DNA from: an uncultured Myxococcales bacterium
GTDB lineage: Bacteria > Myxococcota_A > UBA9042 > DTJE01
Direction of reading: 5' to 3'
DNA: 64,000 bases
Assembly: GCA_903936705.1 (NCBI GenBank)
Contig: CAIZWN010000051.1
Span: 124,001-188,000 of the forward strand
The translations under genes and the position numbers were made by a program. The notes under the pieces are model-generated. The model did no database searches and was not told where the DNA came from. It worked only from the letters and a program-made list of their open reading frames with translations. Shown here one piece after another: positions 1 to 8,790 of the stretch. The stretch's first letter is position 1; each line of letters opens with the position of its first letter.

Positions 1-647
1 GCATCGCGACAACACTGGGCTTCTCGGCGTTGTTCGTTGCGGGGATGCTGCTGATCGGGCGGCCGTTGATCAGGTGGCTGGCCGCACGACTCGGGGCCGC
101 GACCGAGCCGGGCGACTATGCCCTGATGGTAGCCTTGGCCCTGATGGCGGCGCTGATCACGGAACTCATCGGCATCCATCCGCTGTTCGGGGCCTTCCTG
201 TTCGGCGTGCTGGTCCCTCACGACAGTGCCGTGGCCGTCGAGGCCCGCCGTCACATGGAAACCCTGGTCATCGGCCTGTTCCTGCCGGTCTTCTTCGCCT
301 GGTCGGGCCTGCGAACACAGATCGGACTGGTGGACGGCCTGAGCCAGTGGGGGGTCTGTCTGGCAATCATCGCCGTGGCATTCGCCAGCAAGGCAGGAGG
401 CACCTGGCTGGCGGCACGGGCCACCGGAATGGGACCTCGGGACGCCACGGCCCTGGGTACGCTGATGAACACACGCGGGCTGGTCGAGTTGGTGGTGCTG
501 AACGTTGGTCTGGACTTGGGCGTGATCACCCCTACGCTGTTCTCCATGCTGGTGCTGATGGCAGTAACCACGACCCTTGCAACAGCACCGATACTGCGTC
601 TGGTGCTGGGCTCGCGCAGAATGTCACTCGAGTTCCCGTCGCGCTAG
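1..647 (+). CDS. cation/proton antiporter, C-terminal part (cut by left edge)
   Basis: The reading frame is open from the window edge (codons run from base 3) to a TAG at 645-647, so the N-terminal half is missing. The visible ~215 residues form about six hydrophobic membrane segments. They include the stretch LMNTRGLVELVVLN, which matches the conserved C-terminal core of CPA2-type Na+/H+ or K+/H+ exchangers (Na_H_Exchanger family), and FLFGVLVPHD, resembling the family's short charged loop. It would act in the inner membrane, exchanging a monovalent cation for protons. Its 3' end overlaps the convergent flippase-like gene by about 24 bases. The subfamily (NapA-, KefB- or CHX-like) cannot be decided without the N-terminus. 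Confidence 0.8.
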   Translation, partial: IATTLGFSALFVAGMLLIGRPLIRWLAARLGAATEPGDYALMVALALMAALITELIGIHPLFGAFLFGVLVPHDSAVAVEARRHMETLVIGLFLPVFFAWSGLRTQIGLVDGLSQWGVCLAIIAVAFASKAGGTWLAARATGMGPRDATALGTLMNTRGLVELVVLNVGLDLGVITPTLFSMLVLMAVTTTLATAPILRLVLGSRRMSLEFPSR

Positions 648-1574
648 TCTCGAAACAGCAGGTCGGATCAGCGCCACACCGGCAAGGACGGGAAGGATCT
701 TTCCGATCGCCGACGCCAGAATGGCCGATGCGAAGAGGGCTTCCGGGTTGGCAACATCTGCAAAAAGCAGGACTAGCGCGGCTTCCCTGGTTCCCATTCC
801 CAGTGGCGTCGCGGGGATTCCCGTAGCAAATGTAATCAGGGGCAGTACCACCAGAAGTCTCGTCAGCGGAACGTCGAGCCCAACCGCCCTAAACACCAGG
901 ACGTACAACAGGAGGTCCAAAACGACGATCGCGCCAGCGCACGCGAAAGCCCACAGAATCTGGCGCAGCGTCTCTGGCCTACGCATCCAATCCGTGACGG
1001 CCGACACTGCCAATTCCAGGCGGCCTCGGAGCGAATCCGGAGGGGCTGACGATCGCTCGAACCCGGCCCTCAGGCGCCACCAAATCAGCGTTCCCACAAG
1101 AAGGCAGCCCAGCACCATGAACGCGACCTGCAACTGTGATGACTCGCAGCCGATCCCGATTCCAAGGATTGCCAGCAGAACCAGTACCTCCAGTCCCATG
1201 TCGAGGACTGTCGCAACTCCCGACCGGACAAACGATACCCCGTAGGATTTCCGCAGGTACCCCATCCAAAGCAGTTCCCCTGAACGGAATGGCATCAGCT
1301 GCCGCAGAGGAAGCGTGCCACCCCTGATGACAAAGGTATCGAGCCGCGACAAATGGGTGCCCAGAAGTCCAAGGAGAACACGATACTTCTCGGCGCCAAA
1401 AAGGTAGTCGGCCAGCAACTCACCTATTGCCGCCAGGACCAGCAACAGCAAGTCAGCGCCGCGAATCGCATCCAGAATGGCGGAAAGATCGAGGTACCAG
1501 GCCATGACAGCCAGTATCGCGGCAGCCAGTAACCACGCCAGCCACCCGGCCCCCATGGACCACGATAGTTTCAT
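624..1574 (-). CDS. flippase-like integral membrane protein (LPG synthase TM / UPF0104 type)
   Basis: A 316-residue multipass protein with about eight hydrophobic segments. It has the family-typical region LMPFRSGELLWMGYLRK followed by a TPLGMGTREAALV stretch, as in the membrane domain of lysylphosphatidylglycerol synthases and AglD-like flippases. No cytoplasmic aminoacyl-transferase domain is present, so a lipid or lipid-linked-sugar transport role is more likely than lysyl transfer. The ATG at 1574 is the best start but has only a distant GAGG; a TTG at 1607 would add 11 residues. It lies just downstream of the B12-type radical SAM gene on the same strand, probably in one transcript. A glycolipid-related role is inferred from the neighbouring glycosyltransferase. 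Confidence 0.7.
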   Translation of the reverse strand: MKLSWSMGAGWLAWLLAAAILAVMAWYLDLSAILDAIRGADLLLLVLAAIGELLADYLFGAEKYRVLLGLLGTHLSRLDTFVIRGGTLPLRQLMPFRSGELLWMGYLRKSYGVSFVRSGVATVLDMGLEVLVLLAILGIGIGCESSQLQVAFMVLGCLLVGTLIWWRLRAGFERSSAPPDSLRGRLELAVSAVTDWMRRPETLRQILWAFACAGAIVVLDLLLYVLVFRAVGLDVPLTRLLVVLPLITFATGIPATPLGMGTREAALVLLFADVANPEALFASAILASAIGKILPVLAGVALIRPAVSRLARRELE

Positions 1575-1595
1575 CCCGATGGTAGGTTCCTCGCA

Positions 1596-1614
1596 CGGAC
1601 ACGACAAGTGTCCG
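1596..1614 (-). promoter_or_regulatory. perfect inverted repeat between radical SAM and flippase-like genes
   Basis: CGGACAC, five bases, GTGTCCG forms a seven-base-pair stem. It lies between the stop of the upstream radical SAM gene and the ATG at 1574. There is no T tract on either side, so it is not an obvious intrinsic terminator. It could be an mRNA processing or attenuation element or a protein-binding palindrome. Confidence 0.35.
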
Positions 1615-1624
1615 GGTCAGCCAC

Positions 1625-3250
1625 TCACTCCGTGCCCGTTGTACGAGCGCCAGATGGCACGGACCTCGGCGCCCCCCCATCGTCATGGGCCGCATTTTTG
1701 CACGTCGGTTGCGCGACGTCCCCGCACGAACCACCTGTCACAGCCAGAATCGGCGCCGGCGGCAGCCCTTCCCCGACCGGTTCCGGAGCGCGCCGGCGCA
1801 GTACGATGTTCAGCAACACCATCAACAACGCCACTGCCACCTGAAACAACTGTTTCGGATTACGCAGCATCAGGCCAACCAGGTAGACCAGAATCCGCGG
1901 CTTCGTGTAGAAGCGCAGATACGCCATCTTCATCATGGCGTACATACGACCTAGGTCCCGGCCAGGCTCGAAATAGTTGAACCGCTTCGAGAAATCGTAC
2001 TGGGTGAAGTCTGTAGCCAGTTCCTTGCTGCCACGGTACTTGTTCCAGAAGTTCGTCCCAGGATAGATGGTCAGATGAGAGAACACCGCGAAGTAGAAAC
2101 GATACTTCAGGGCGAACTCAATTGTTTCCATCGCCTCCTCGTCCGTCTCGGTCGGGATGCCAAGGATGAACATCCCCAGGATCTGGATGCCGTACTTCTC
2201 ACACAATAGAACGGTTCTGATGGCCTCGGCCTTGGTTATCTTCTTTCCGACAACGTCCAGCAGCCGCTCGTTGACCGTTTCGATCCCGATACACACGTGA
2301 TCTACCCGTGCGTCACGGAGTTGCGCCGCAATCTCGTCATCAATCAGATCGATGCGCGTCGAGCAGCACCACCGCAGACGGCGCTTGCGGAACTCGGCCG
2401 CAAGGAACTTGAACCGTTCGCGGCGCAACGTGAAGTTGTCGTCAAGAAACTCGAAGAACTGGATGCCGTACCGGGTTCTTAGGTAGTCGACCTCGGCCAG
2501 GACACGTTCAGGCGAATGCCACCGGACGTTCGAGGACCAGATCTTCGTGCTGAAGCAGTAGTTGCAATCGATAGGGCATCCTCGCGAACCCATGATCTGC
2601 AGCACGCTTCGGCCGCTTGCCTCGATGAAGTTGTGGTACTTCTCGATGGGGAGAAGGTGCCACGCGGGCATCGGCAGGGAATCCAGGTCCTCCACGTACT
2701 CGCGCGGAGCGTTCTGTACAACCCTCCCATCCTCGTCCCGGTAGGCAACCCCCTTGACGCCCAGAAGGCTTTCCCCGGCCAGCAACTTCGCCACCAATTC
2801 GACAATCGTAAGTTCGGCCTCACCAAAGACCGCAACGTCGATCGCCTCGCCAGTCTCGAGGCATTCGACAGGCAGGGCTGTCGGGTGTGGCCCTCCAATG
2901 AGGATCAACGGCGGGTTATCCTGCTTCTTCAGAATGCGGCACAGCTCCAATAACTTGTTGTAATTCTGGGTATGGCAGTAGAAGCCGACGATCCGGAAGC
3001 GGCCTGTAATCCTTTGCAGCAACTCGGTATCCGACAGCAACTCGGCGTTGCCGTCCACGATCTCGACGCCGTACCCCTCCCTTTCCAGTACCGCGGACAG
3101 ATAGGTGATGCCCAGAGGCGGAAGCACCAGGTCGAAGACATGGGTCCCCAGCCTCCCCTGCGTGTTCGAGAAAATGTTGACGAACCCGATGTCCTTCACC
3201 TTCAAGATCTCCACGATGGCCGCCCCTTGTGGGGACGCTGATTTTAGCAT
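1625..3250 (-). CDS. B12-binding-domain radical SAM protein with C-terminal membrane segment
   Basis: A 541-residue protein. The N-terminal ~150 residues look like a cobalamin-binding fold (VFDLVLPPLGITYLSAVLE, then a VDGNAEL strand). The radical SAM core follows, with the cluster motif GCPIDCNYC (CxxxCxxC). A hydrophobic C-terminal helix (VAVALLMVLLNIVL) precedes a short basic tail, suggesting membrane association. This architecture is that of the BchE/HpnP/HpnJ-type class B enzymes that methylate or rearrange lipids, tetrapyrroles and phosphonates; the substrate is not evident. The start at 3250 was chosen because residues further upstream run into the divergent promoter region and have no family resemblance. 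It is divergent from the glycosyltransferase. Confidence 0.75.
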   Translation of the reverse strand: MLKSASPQGAAIVEILKVKDIGFVNIFSNTQGRLGTHVFDLVLPPLGITYLSAVLEREGYGVEIVDGNAELLSDTELLQRITGRFRIVGFYCHTQNYNKLLELCRILKKQDNPPLILIGGPHPTALPVECLETGEAIDVAVFGEAELTIVELVAKLLAGESLLGVKGVAYRDEDGRVVQNAPREYVEDLDSLPMPAWHLLPIEKYHNFIEASGRSVLQIMGSRGCPIDCNYCFSTKIWSSNVRWHSPERVLAEVDYLRTRYGIQFFEFLDDNFTLRRERFKFLAAEFRKRRLRWCCSTRIDLIDDEIAAQLRDARVDHVCIGIETVNERLLDVVGKKITKAEAIRTVLLCEKYGIQILGMFILGIPTETDEEAMETIEFALKYRFYFAVFSHLTIYPGTNFWNKYRGSKELATDFTQYDFSKRFNYFEPGRDLGRMYAMMKMAYLRFYTKPRILVYLVGLMLRNPKQLFQVAVALLMVLLNIVLRRRAPEPVGEGLPPAPILAVTGGSCGDVAQPTCKNAAHDDGGAPRSVPSGARTTGTE

Positions 3251-3261
3251 CAGCCTGTCGC

Positions 3262-3291
3262 TTGCCGCAAGGCGCTCGGACTCTGTACAAT
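3262..3291 (+). promoter_or_regulatory. candidate sigma-70-type promoter of the GT2 gene
   Basis: TTGCCG at 3262-3267, an 18-base spacer and TACAAT at 3286-3291. The ATG of the glycosyltransferase is 40 bases downstream. It lies in the 80-base gap between divergent genes. Confidence 0.5.
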
Positions 3292-3330
3292 ACTGGTCCT
3301 CCCGAGGCCGGGGGAACCGGGGGTTCCACG

Positions 3331-4464
3331 ATGCAGGGTACATCAGGCGTGGAAGGCTTCCTCGACACCCCTGAAAATGCGATTCCGCAGCCACCTTTTC
3401 CCGAGTTGTCCGTCATCATCCCGGCCTTCAACTGCTCGTCCGAGATCGGGGCCCTGCTGGACTGTATTTTACGCACCCGCGTCACGAGCATGGAAGTCAT
3501 CGTCGTCGACGATGCCTCTACCGACGAAACCGCCTTGTCGTGCGGCGACCGTCCGCAAGTCTCGATTCTTCGGCTGGACCGGAATGGCGGTCCCGCACGA
3601 GCCCGGAACCTGGGAGCCGCACGAGCACGCGGGAACATCCTCGTCTTTGTCGATTCGGATGTCCTACTGCCCACGGACCGGGATGTCCTGGAGGACATCG
3701 TCCAGACCTTCCGCTGCGACCCAGGGATCGATTGCATCTGCACCATCAGCGACGTCCGGCCACGCGTTCCGAGTGCGATCGCCTACAACAATTCCATCTA
3801 CCATGCGTACTACATGGACCGCTTCCTCGCCGGACAAGACCAACGGAAGGGCCGCATCATGTTCTTCACCACACGTCTCGGCGGTATACGGGCCGACAGT
3901 TTCCGCCGTTCCGGCGGTTTCCAGGATTCCCTGACAACCGTCATGAATGAGGACGGGGAATTCGGAGCGCGTTGCTACCATCTTGAGTTCATAACGTGCT
4001 TCAAGCGGAACCTGGTCAACCTCCATCGGTACCCGACCAATTTCAAACGCTTCATCCGCAGCTACTTCCTTACCGCGCTCGTCCAGGCGCAGATCGACAG
4101 GACTCTGGACACCTCACCTGACGAATCGATCTCTATGCCCGAAAAACTCCGCCGACTGTATGCCGTCACCGCATTTGCTTTGCCATTCCTCGGGCTGGTC
4201 CTCGAACCACTCGCGATGCTCGCCCTGGCAGCCTGCTGGATCCTGCTGTTCCTCCTGTCGTTCGGGTCGATGACAAGATGGATCTGGCGGGACGTTCCCT
4301 GGCGCTTTCGGTGCCAGTGGTACCTGGTCTACCTCGCGATCACCCCATTCATTTTCGCGGGATACGCTGCTGGAGTCGTCCTTCACGCAGCGGGTCGTTC
4401 CCTGATTCGCGACGTTCCTTCCTCGCTCGACTACTTCAGTTCAGGAACCGGGAGGCCTGGGTGA
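3331..4464 (+). CDS. family 2 glycosyltransferase with C-terminal membrane segments
   Basis: A 377-residue protein. About residues 27-250 are a GT-A fold: LSVIIPAFN at the first strand, EVIVVDDAST carrying the nucleotide-binding Asp, RNGGPARARNLGA, and the VDSD (DxD) metal-binding motif. The remainder contains at least two strongly hydrophobic stretches (about residues 275-360), so the enzyme is probably held at the cytoplasmic membrane, as for lipid-linked sugar transferases. The ATG at 3331 was preferred to an upstream in-frame GTG/ATG because it sits 40 bases after a good promoter; no strong ribosome-binding site is seen. The stop overlaps the next start (GTGA), so translation is coupled to the SPASM radical SAM enzyme. 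Confidence 0.82.
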   Translation: MQGTSGVEGFLDTPENAIPQPPFPELSVIIPAFNCSSEIGALLDCILRTRVTSMEVIVVDDASTDETALSCGDRPQVSILRLDRNGGPARARNLGAARARGNILVFVDSDVLLPTDRDVLEDIVQTFRCDPGIDCICTISDVRPRVPSAIAYNNSIYHAYYMDRFLAGQDQRKGRIMFFTTRLGGIRADSFRRSGGFQDSLTTVMNEDGEFGARCYHLEFITCFKRNLVNLHRYPTNFKRFIRSYFLTALVQAQIDRTLDTSPDESISMPEKLRRLYAVTAFALPFLGLVLEPLAMLALAACWILLFLLSFGSMTRWIWRDVPWRFRCQWYLVYLAITPFIFAGYAAGVVLHAAGRSLIRDVPSSLDYFSSGTGRPG

Positions 4465-5579
4465 ATACCGGCTCCCGCCTGAAGCTAGGAGCACGCATTC
4501 TTGGGGGAATTCTGTCACCTGACAGCCCCTCCACGGTGGTCGTGCACGTGACGCAGGACTGCAACGCCCAGTGTTCGTTCTGCTCAAGCGCCTCGATTCG
4601 GCGGCCGCCATCGAGCGCGGACCGCTCGCCGCACCTTTCCATCGAGGAATACGCCCGCTTTGCCCGAAGCCTTCGTCCGCTGTACCAGGTGATCCTGGGC
4701 GGTGGCGAACCGTTCCTGCGGCACGACCTGGTCGATATCGTCGAAGCTTTTTGTATCGAAAGCGACGCACGGTTGATCTCTATCGCTACGAACGGCTCGT
4801 TGCATGATCGGATTCCGGCCACGGTCGAACGCATGGTCACTCGCTGCCCCGATGCCGCCTTCAACGTACAAGTCTCGCTGGACGCCGTGGGAGATCGTCA
4901 CGACGCGCTTCGCGGTCTGGCCGGTTGCTTCCGCTCGGCGATTCGCGTGTGCCACGAACTGATCGGACTGGGCCGGCAGCATCCTAACCTCACCCTGGTG
5001 ATCGGCACGGTAGCCAACGAGGAGACCGTCTCACACCTTCCTGATCTGCGAGCGTTCCTGGCCTTAGAATTCGGAGACTTGTTGCCGTTCCATTCCGTGC
5101 AGTTCGACCAGCGACTGCAAAGGCTACCTGTGGCACTGCTGGATAGCGCCGATGCACGCTGTCCGTTGGCGCAGGAAGGCGGCCCTGGGCGGCTCAGGCG
5201 ATTCATAGAAAAGTACTACGTCGATTTCGTCAACGACATCGTACTGAGGCAGATCCGGGAAGACCGGATGATATACAGGTGCAATGCGGGCAGCAAGCTT
5301 TGCGTTGTCCTGCCTGACGGGGGAATCGCACCCTGCGAGCCCTTCGCGTTCGAGCCTTGCTACCACGACTTTTTGCGCCTCAATATTCGGGACCACGACT
5401 GCGACTTCAGGAAGGTCCTCAAGGCCCCCGGGTTCCAGCCGACCCTCCGGTTCATCAAGGATGGCCGATGCACGGCATGCTCGTGGAGTTGCGCCGCAAT
5501 ATCGAGTCTGATGTTCTCGCCATCGAACTGGCCACTGCTGTTGAACTCCAGAGGTATCGATCGCTGGGCGGCTCGTTGA
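4461..5579 (+). CDS. radical SAM/SPASM-domain protein
   Basis: A 372-residue protein starting at a GTG that overlaps the glycosyltransferase stop by four bases. The radical SAM motif is CNAQCSFC (CxxxCxxC), followed by ILGGGEPFLR and IATNGS, the usual SAM-binding strands. The C-terminus has a SPASM-like cysteine set: CNAGSKLCVVLPDGGIAPC, then CTACSWSC. SPASM enzymes bind auxiliary Fe-S clusters and modify peptides, proteins or sugars. No precursor-peptide gene is visible, so a RiPP role is not supported. With the GT2, flippase-like and B12 radical SAM neighbours, lipid or glycan tailoring is the more economical guess, but the substrate is unknown. Confidence 0.78.
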   Translation: MNTGSRLKLGARILGGILSPDSPSTVVVHVTQDCNAQCSFCSSASIRRPPSSADRSPHLSIEEYARFARSLRPLYQVILGGGEPFLRHDLVDIVEAFCIESDARLISIATNGSLHDRIPATVERMVTRCPDAAFNVQVSLDAVGDRHDALRGLAGCFRSAIRVCHELIGLGRQHPNLTLVIGTVANEETVSHLPDLRAFLALEFGDLLPFHSVQFDQRLQRLPVALLDSADARCPLAQEGGPGRLRRFIEKYYVDFVNDIVLRQIREDRMIYRCNAGSKLCVVLPDGGIAPCEPFAFEPCYHDFLRLNIRDHDCDFRKVLKAPGFQPTLRFIKDGRCTACSWSCAAISSLMFSPSNWPLLLNSRGIDRWAAR

Positions 5580-5650
5580 ACGTTGGTGCGCCTATTCGAC
5601 AGACGTCATTGGACAGTTGTCATGGTTTCCGGATGGCCGCCGCCACAAAT

Positions 5651-6526
5651 CTACCGAAGACCCGCAGTGGCCAGGGCGGATTCCAGCAACTCGCGGGTCC
5701 CGCGCGACGCCTTCATGAGGGGCAGGCGAACGTCGTCCCTGCAGATCCCAAGGATGGCTGCCGCGGCCTTGACCGGCGCGGGGCTGGCCTCGACGAACAG
5801 GGCTGAGTACAGCGGCGACAGGCTGCGATCAATCTCGGCGGCCTCGGACAGCCGCCCGGCATGGAATGCGTTCCACAGCGCAACCATCTGCCTGGGGATC
5901 ACGTTCGACGCGACCGAGATCACCCCACTGGCTCCCAGTGCAAACGACGCAAGAGACAGGCCGTCATCGCCCGAAAAAACCATGAACCCCTCAGGCGCAA
6001 AGGCCACGATGTCACGAACTACAGCAACGCTTCCGGAGGCTTCCTTTATGCCCATGATCCCGCGTATCCCGGCCAGGCATTCAACCGTCCCAGGCAACAG
6101 ATTGACGCCGGTTCGACCCGGTACGTTGTAAAGCAGCAAGGGCAGACCACCGTCCTCGGCGACGCGACGATAGTGTTCGATCATGCCTTCCTGCTGGGGG
6201 CGATTATAGTAGGGCGTCACCACCAGAGCGCCATCGACACCCAGGCTTCCAGCTCGCCGAGTCTCCTCGATGGTGGTGCGCGTGCAGTTCGTCCCGGTTC
6301 CCGCGAGAACGGGCACCTTGCCCGCAGCCACCTTGACGACCGTTGACATGACAAGATCGCGCTCGTCAGCGTCCATCGTAGCCGGCTCGCCGGTGGTTCC
6401 ACAGGCAACCAACCCGCTGATTCCCGAAGCGATCTGCGTCCTGACCAGCTCGGCCAGTGCGTCAACATCGACGCGGTCACCGTCAAACGGCGTGATCAAT
6501 GCGGTCACAACGCCCGAAAGCCTCAT
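5651..6526 (-). CDS. dapA: 4-hydroxy-tetrahydrodipicolinate synthase
   Basis: A 291-residue protein of normal family length. It condenses pyruvate with aspartate semialdehyde in the lysine and meso-diaminopimelate pathway, in the cytoplasm. Diagnostic motifs are ACGTTGEP, the loop VTPYYNRP, the catalytic tyrosine region LYNVPGRTG, and GIKEASG with the Schiff-base lysine. The GVISVASNV loop near the allosteric/active-site end is also present. The ATG overlaps the stop of the HEAT-repeat gene (ATGA), making it the last gene of a coupled ffh-HEAT-dapA operon. Other members of the pyruvate aldolase superfamily (N-acetylneuraminate lyase, KDG aldolase) are less likely given GTTGEP and the YNVPGRTG sequence. 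Confidence 0.93.
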   Translation of the reverse strand: MRLSGVVTALITPFDGDRVDVDALAELVRTQIASGISGLVACGTTGEPATMDADERDLVMSTVVKVAAGKVPVLAGTGTNCTRTTIEETRRAGSLGVDGALVVTPYYNRPQQEGMIEHYRRVAEDGGLPLLLYNVPGRTGVNLLPGTVECLAGIRGIMGIKEASGSVAVVRDIVAFAPEGFMVFSGDDGLSLASFALGASGVISVASNVIPRQMVALWNAFHAGRLSEAAEIDRSLSPLYSALFVEASPAPVKAAAAILGICRDDVRLPLMKASRGTRELLESALATAGLR

Positions 6527-7131
6527 GGGTTACCCCCCTTCCGGCATGCCTTCGTCCCTTCGTCGATGATCAGCCGGACGTCAAGGACTTCCTCGTGTTC
6601 CAGCGCCTCGCCAAGGAGGCCGCATGCGCGCATATCGGCAACCACCGCCAACGCCTGCGCCGCACCGATTCTCAACGCGGCATCATCGTCCTTCAGCCAA
6701 AATCGCAGCTCGTCCACGGCCGACGCGCCAGAAACCCTGGCCAACGCCACCATCGCCGCTGCCCGCAAGGCGGATGGTTCCTGGCGACTGGGGATTATCG
6801 CCGACAGCACAGCCTGGGACCGCCTGCCTGGGTAGCTGCCCAGCGCCTTGGCTGCCTTCAAGCGGATTTCCAGATCCACGGATTTTGCAATCATGAGGTC
6901 GACCAGTACCCGATCAACGTCCTCCCCGGCCCTGGCCAGGTCGGCAGGAGTAGGCGCCTTCTGGAAGCGAAGGATCTTCACAACGTCTTCGATCTTCATC
7001 TGGCCTGCCGGCCGCGAATCCGCATACGCACAGACTGCTGCAAGAAAAGCCGTCAGGAATGACAAGGCGAACATGAGTCGGGATCTCGAAAGAATCCGGG
7101 GCAGGTGCGAGGCCCGCATCGGAATGATCAT
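6523..7131 (-). CDS. exported HEAT-repeat protein
   Basis: A 202-residue protein. A hydrophobic stretch around residues 20-36 (MFALSFLTAFLAAVCAYA) looks like a signal peptide after an unusually long basic lead. The rest is helical repeats of the PBS-lyase/HEAT type (for example IRLKAAKALGSYPG-like and ALRIGAAQALAVVAD). The start at 7131 is chosen because it overlaps the ffh stop (ATGA); an internal ATG at 7074 would give a more standard signal peptide. HEAT proteins usually act as protein-binding scaffolds. The partner is unknown, and position between ffh and dapA does not reveal it. Confidence 0.7.
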   Translation of the reverse strand: MIIPMRASHLPRILSRSRLMFALSFLTAFLAAVCAYADSRPAGQMKIEDVVKILRFQKAPTPADLARAGEDVDRVLVDLMIAKSVDLEIRLKAAKALGSYPGRRSQAVLSAIIPSRQEPSALRAAAMVALARVSGASAVDELRFWLKDDDAALRIGAAQALAVVADMRACGLLGEALEHEEVLDVRLIIDEGTKACRKGGNP

Positions 7132-8666
7132 CGCTTCTTCCGCCCCTTCTGGCGCTGCTTGCGCGCCGCCTTTTCCTTCTTGCGACGACGCTCCTTCTCG
7201 GCCGGAGACAGACGCATGACGCCGTAGCCCGGACCCCAGCCCCCCTGGGGACCCTGTTCCGGAGGCATCAGGTCCGACACGTCTTCGCCGCGCGACTTCG
7301 CAAGATCCAGAGCTTCCTTGAAGCCAGGCAGGCGTGCCAGCAGCGACGGCTGCTTGCCGACCCGCTTCATTACGTCACGCATCGTGTTGAAACGCGCCAG
7401 GAGATCCTTGATTTCTTGAACCTTTCGCCCGGAACCGCGCGAGATCCGCTTCATGCGGCTGTCGTTGATGATCTCGGGCTTTTTGCGCTCGTCCGGGGTC
7501 ATCGAGTGGATCATCGCCTCGATCCGGCCCAGCACCTTCTCGTCCACGGCTGCGCCCTCGGGCACCATCTCGTGGAAGAAGGGCAGCTTTTCCAGCGTGT
7601 CCCGCAACGACCCCATCTTCTGGATTGCGCGAATCTGCTCGAGGAATTGGACCAGGTTGAACTGGCCCTTCAGCAACTGGATCGCGTCCTCTTCGGCCTT
7701 TTCCTGATCAACAACTTTCTCGAAGTCCTTGACCAGTCCGACGACGTCACCGAAGCCCAGTATACGACTGGCGATGCCTTCGGGGCGGAAGGGTTCGATC
7801 TTGCTGAGGTCTTCGCCCATACCGACGAAGACGATGGGTTTGCCGGTGACAGCGCGGACCGACAGGGCGGCGCCACCACGGGCATCGCCGTCCATCTTGG
7901 TCATGACCACGCCGGTCAGGCCGAGACGCTTGTCGAATTCGGACGCCATGCGGACGGCATCCTGGCCAATCATGGCGTCCACGACCAGGAAGATGTTCTT
8001 AGGCTTGGTCAGTTCCTTGATCTGCGCAAGTTCCTGCATCAAGGGTTCGTCAATCGCCAGACGACCCGCAGTGTCGAAGATGACAAGGTCGCGCTTTTCC
8101 GCGATGGCCTGCTTCATGGCTTCGGCGCAAAGCTCGGGCGGCTGCAGGCCGGCACGATGAAAGACCGGGATGCCCAGGCGCTCGCCCAGCACCTTCAACT
8201 GGTCCACGGCTGCCGGACGGTAGATGTCGGCGGCAACCAGCATCGGCCGGTGCTTGCCTTCCTTCATCAGGCCGGCAATCTTCGCTGACGTCGTGGTCTT
8301 TCCGGTGCCGTGCAGACCAACCATCATCACGGCAGTCACGCGGCCGGCCGGCTCGAACTCTATCTGCCGTTCGCCATCGCCCATCAAGGCGATCAACTGG
8401 TCATGACACAGCTTGACGAAGTGCTCGGCCGGCGAGACCTGAACCTTCTTACCGTCCGTCTTGGCCGCCAGTCTGACGACTTCGCCCACGGCCTGGGTCT
8501 TCACATGTTCCAGGAAGGCGCTGACGACGGGCAATGCCACGTCGGCTTCCAGCAGCGAAACCCGGATGTCCTTCAGGGCATCCTCGATCGCAGATTCGGT
8601 GATGACCGTCTTCCCGGCCAGCTTCGCCCGGGCGTTCCTGAATCCCTTCGTGAGGATCTCGAACAT
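7128..8666 (-). CDS. ffh: signal recognition particle protein Ffh (SRP54 GTPase)
   Basis: A 512-residue protein, longer than the usual ~450. An N-terminal helical domain precedes the GTPase G domain with P-loop GLHGTGKTTT, DTAGRL and TKMDGDARGGAALS. The methionine-rich M domain (about residues 325-440) contains SRGSGRKVQEI, matching the SRP RNA-binding SGSG motif. After the M domain is a Gly/Pro patch and a very basic tail ending KQRQKGRKKR, an extension compared with E. coli. With 4.5S RNA and FtsY it targets inner-membrane proteins co-translationally. It heads an operon with the HEAT gene and dapA and has a strong promoter 39 bases or more upstream. Confidence 0.97.
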   Translation of the reverse strand: MFEILTKGFRNARAKLAGKTVITESAIEDALKDIRVSLLEADVALPVVSAFLEHVKTQAVGEVVRLAAKTDGKKVQVSPAEHFVKLCHDQLIALMGDGERQIEFEPAGRVTAVMMVGLHGTGKTTTSAKIAGLMKEGKHRPMLVAADIYRPAAVDQLKVLGERLGIPVFHRAGLQPPELCAEAMKQAIAEKRDLVIFDTAGRLAIDEPLMQELAQIKELTKPKNIFLVVDAMIGQDAVRMASEFDKRLGLTGVVMTKMDGDARGGAALSVRAVTGKPIVFVGMGEDLSKIEPFRPEGIASRILGFGDVVGLVKDFEKVVDQEKAEEDAIQLLKGQFNLVQFLEQIRAIQKMGSLRDTLEKLPFFHEMVPEGAAVDEKVLGRIEAMIHSMTPDERKKPEIINDSRMKRISRGSGRKVQEIKDLLARFNTMRDVMKRVGKQPSLLARLPGFKEALDLAKSRGEDVSDLMPPEQGPQGGWGPGYGVMRLSPAEKERRRKKEKAARKQRQKGRKKR

Positions 8667-8704
8667 CGGCGTGATAGCTCCGCAAAGAAGAATCCCGGCG
8701 TAGG

Positions 8705-8733
8705 GTTATACGGGAGCCGACTGGGTTCGTCAA
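8705..8733 (-). promoter_or_regulatory. strong candidate vegetative promoter of the ffh operon
   Basis: On the minus strand, TTGACG (8728-8733), a 17-base spacer and TATAAC (8705-8710). The ffh ATG is 39 bases downstream. The same hexamer pair with the same spacing occurs before prs. Confidence 0.7.
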
Positions 8734-8790
8734 GGTTGCCCGGGATTCGCCGGCTGCCCCTCTTTTCCAGTTTTCCCGTAGAATCCGGCC

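Noticed and set aside
4461-5579. RiPP (modified peptide) cluster based on the SPASM radical SAM gene
   Set aside because: No short precursor-peptide frame, leader-recognition domain or peptidase was found nearby.
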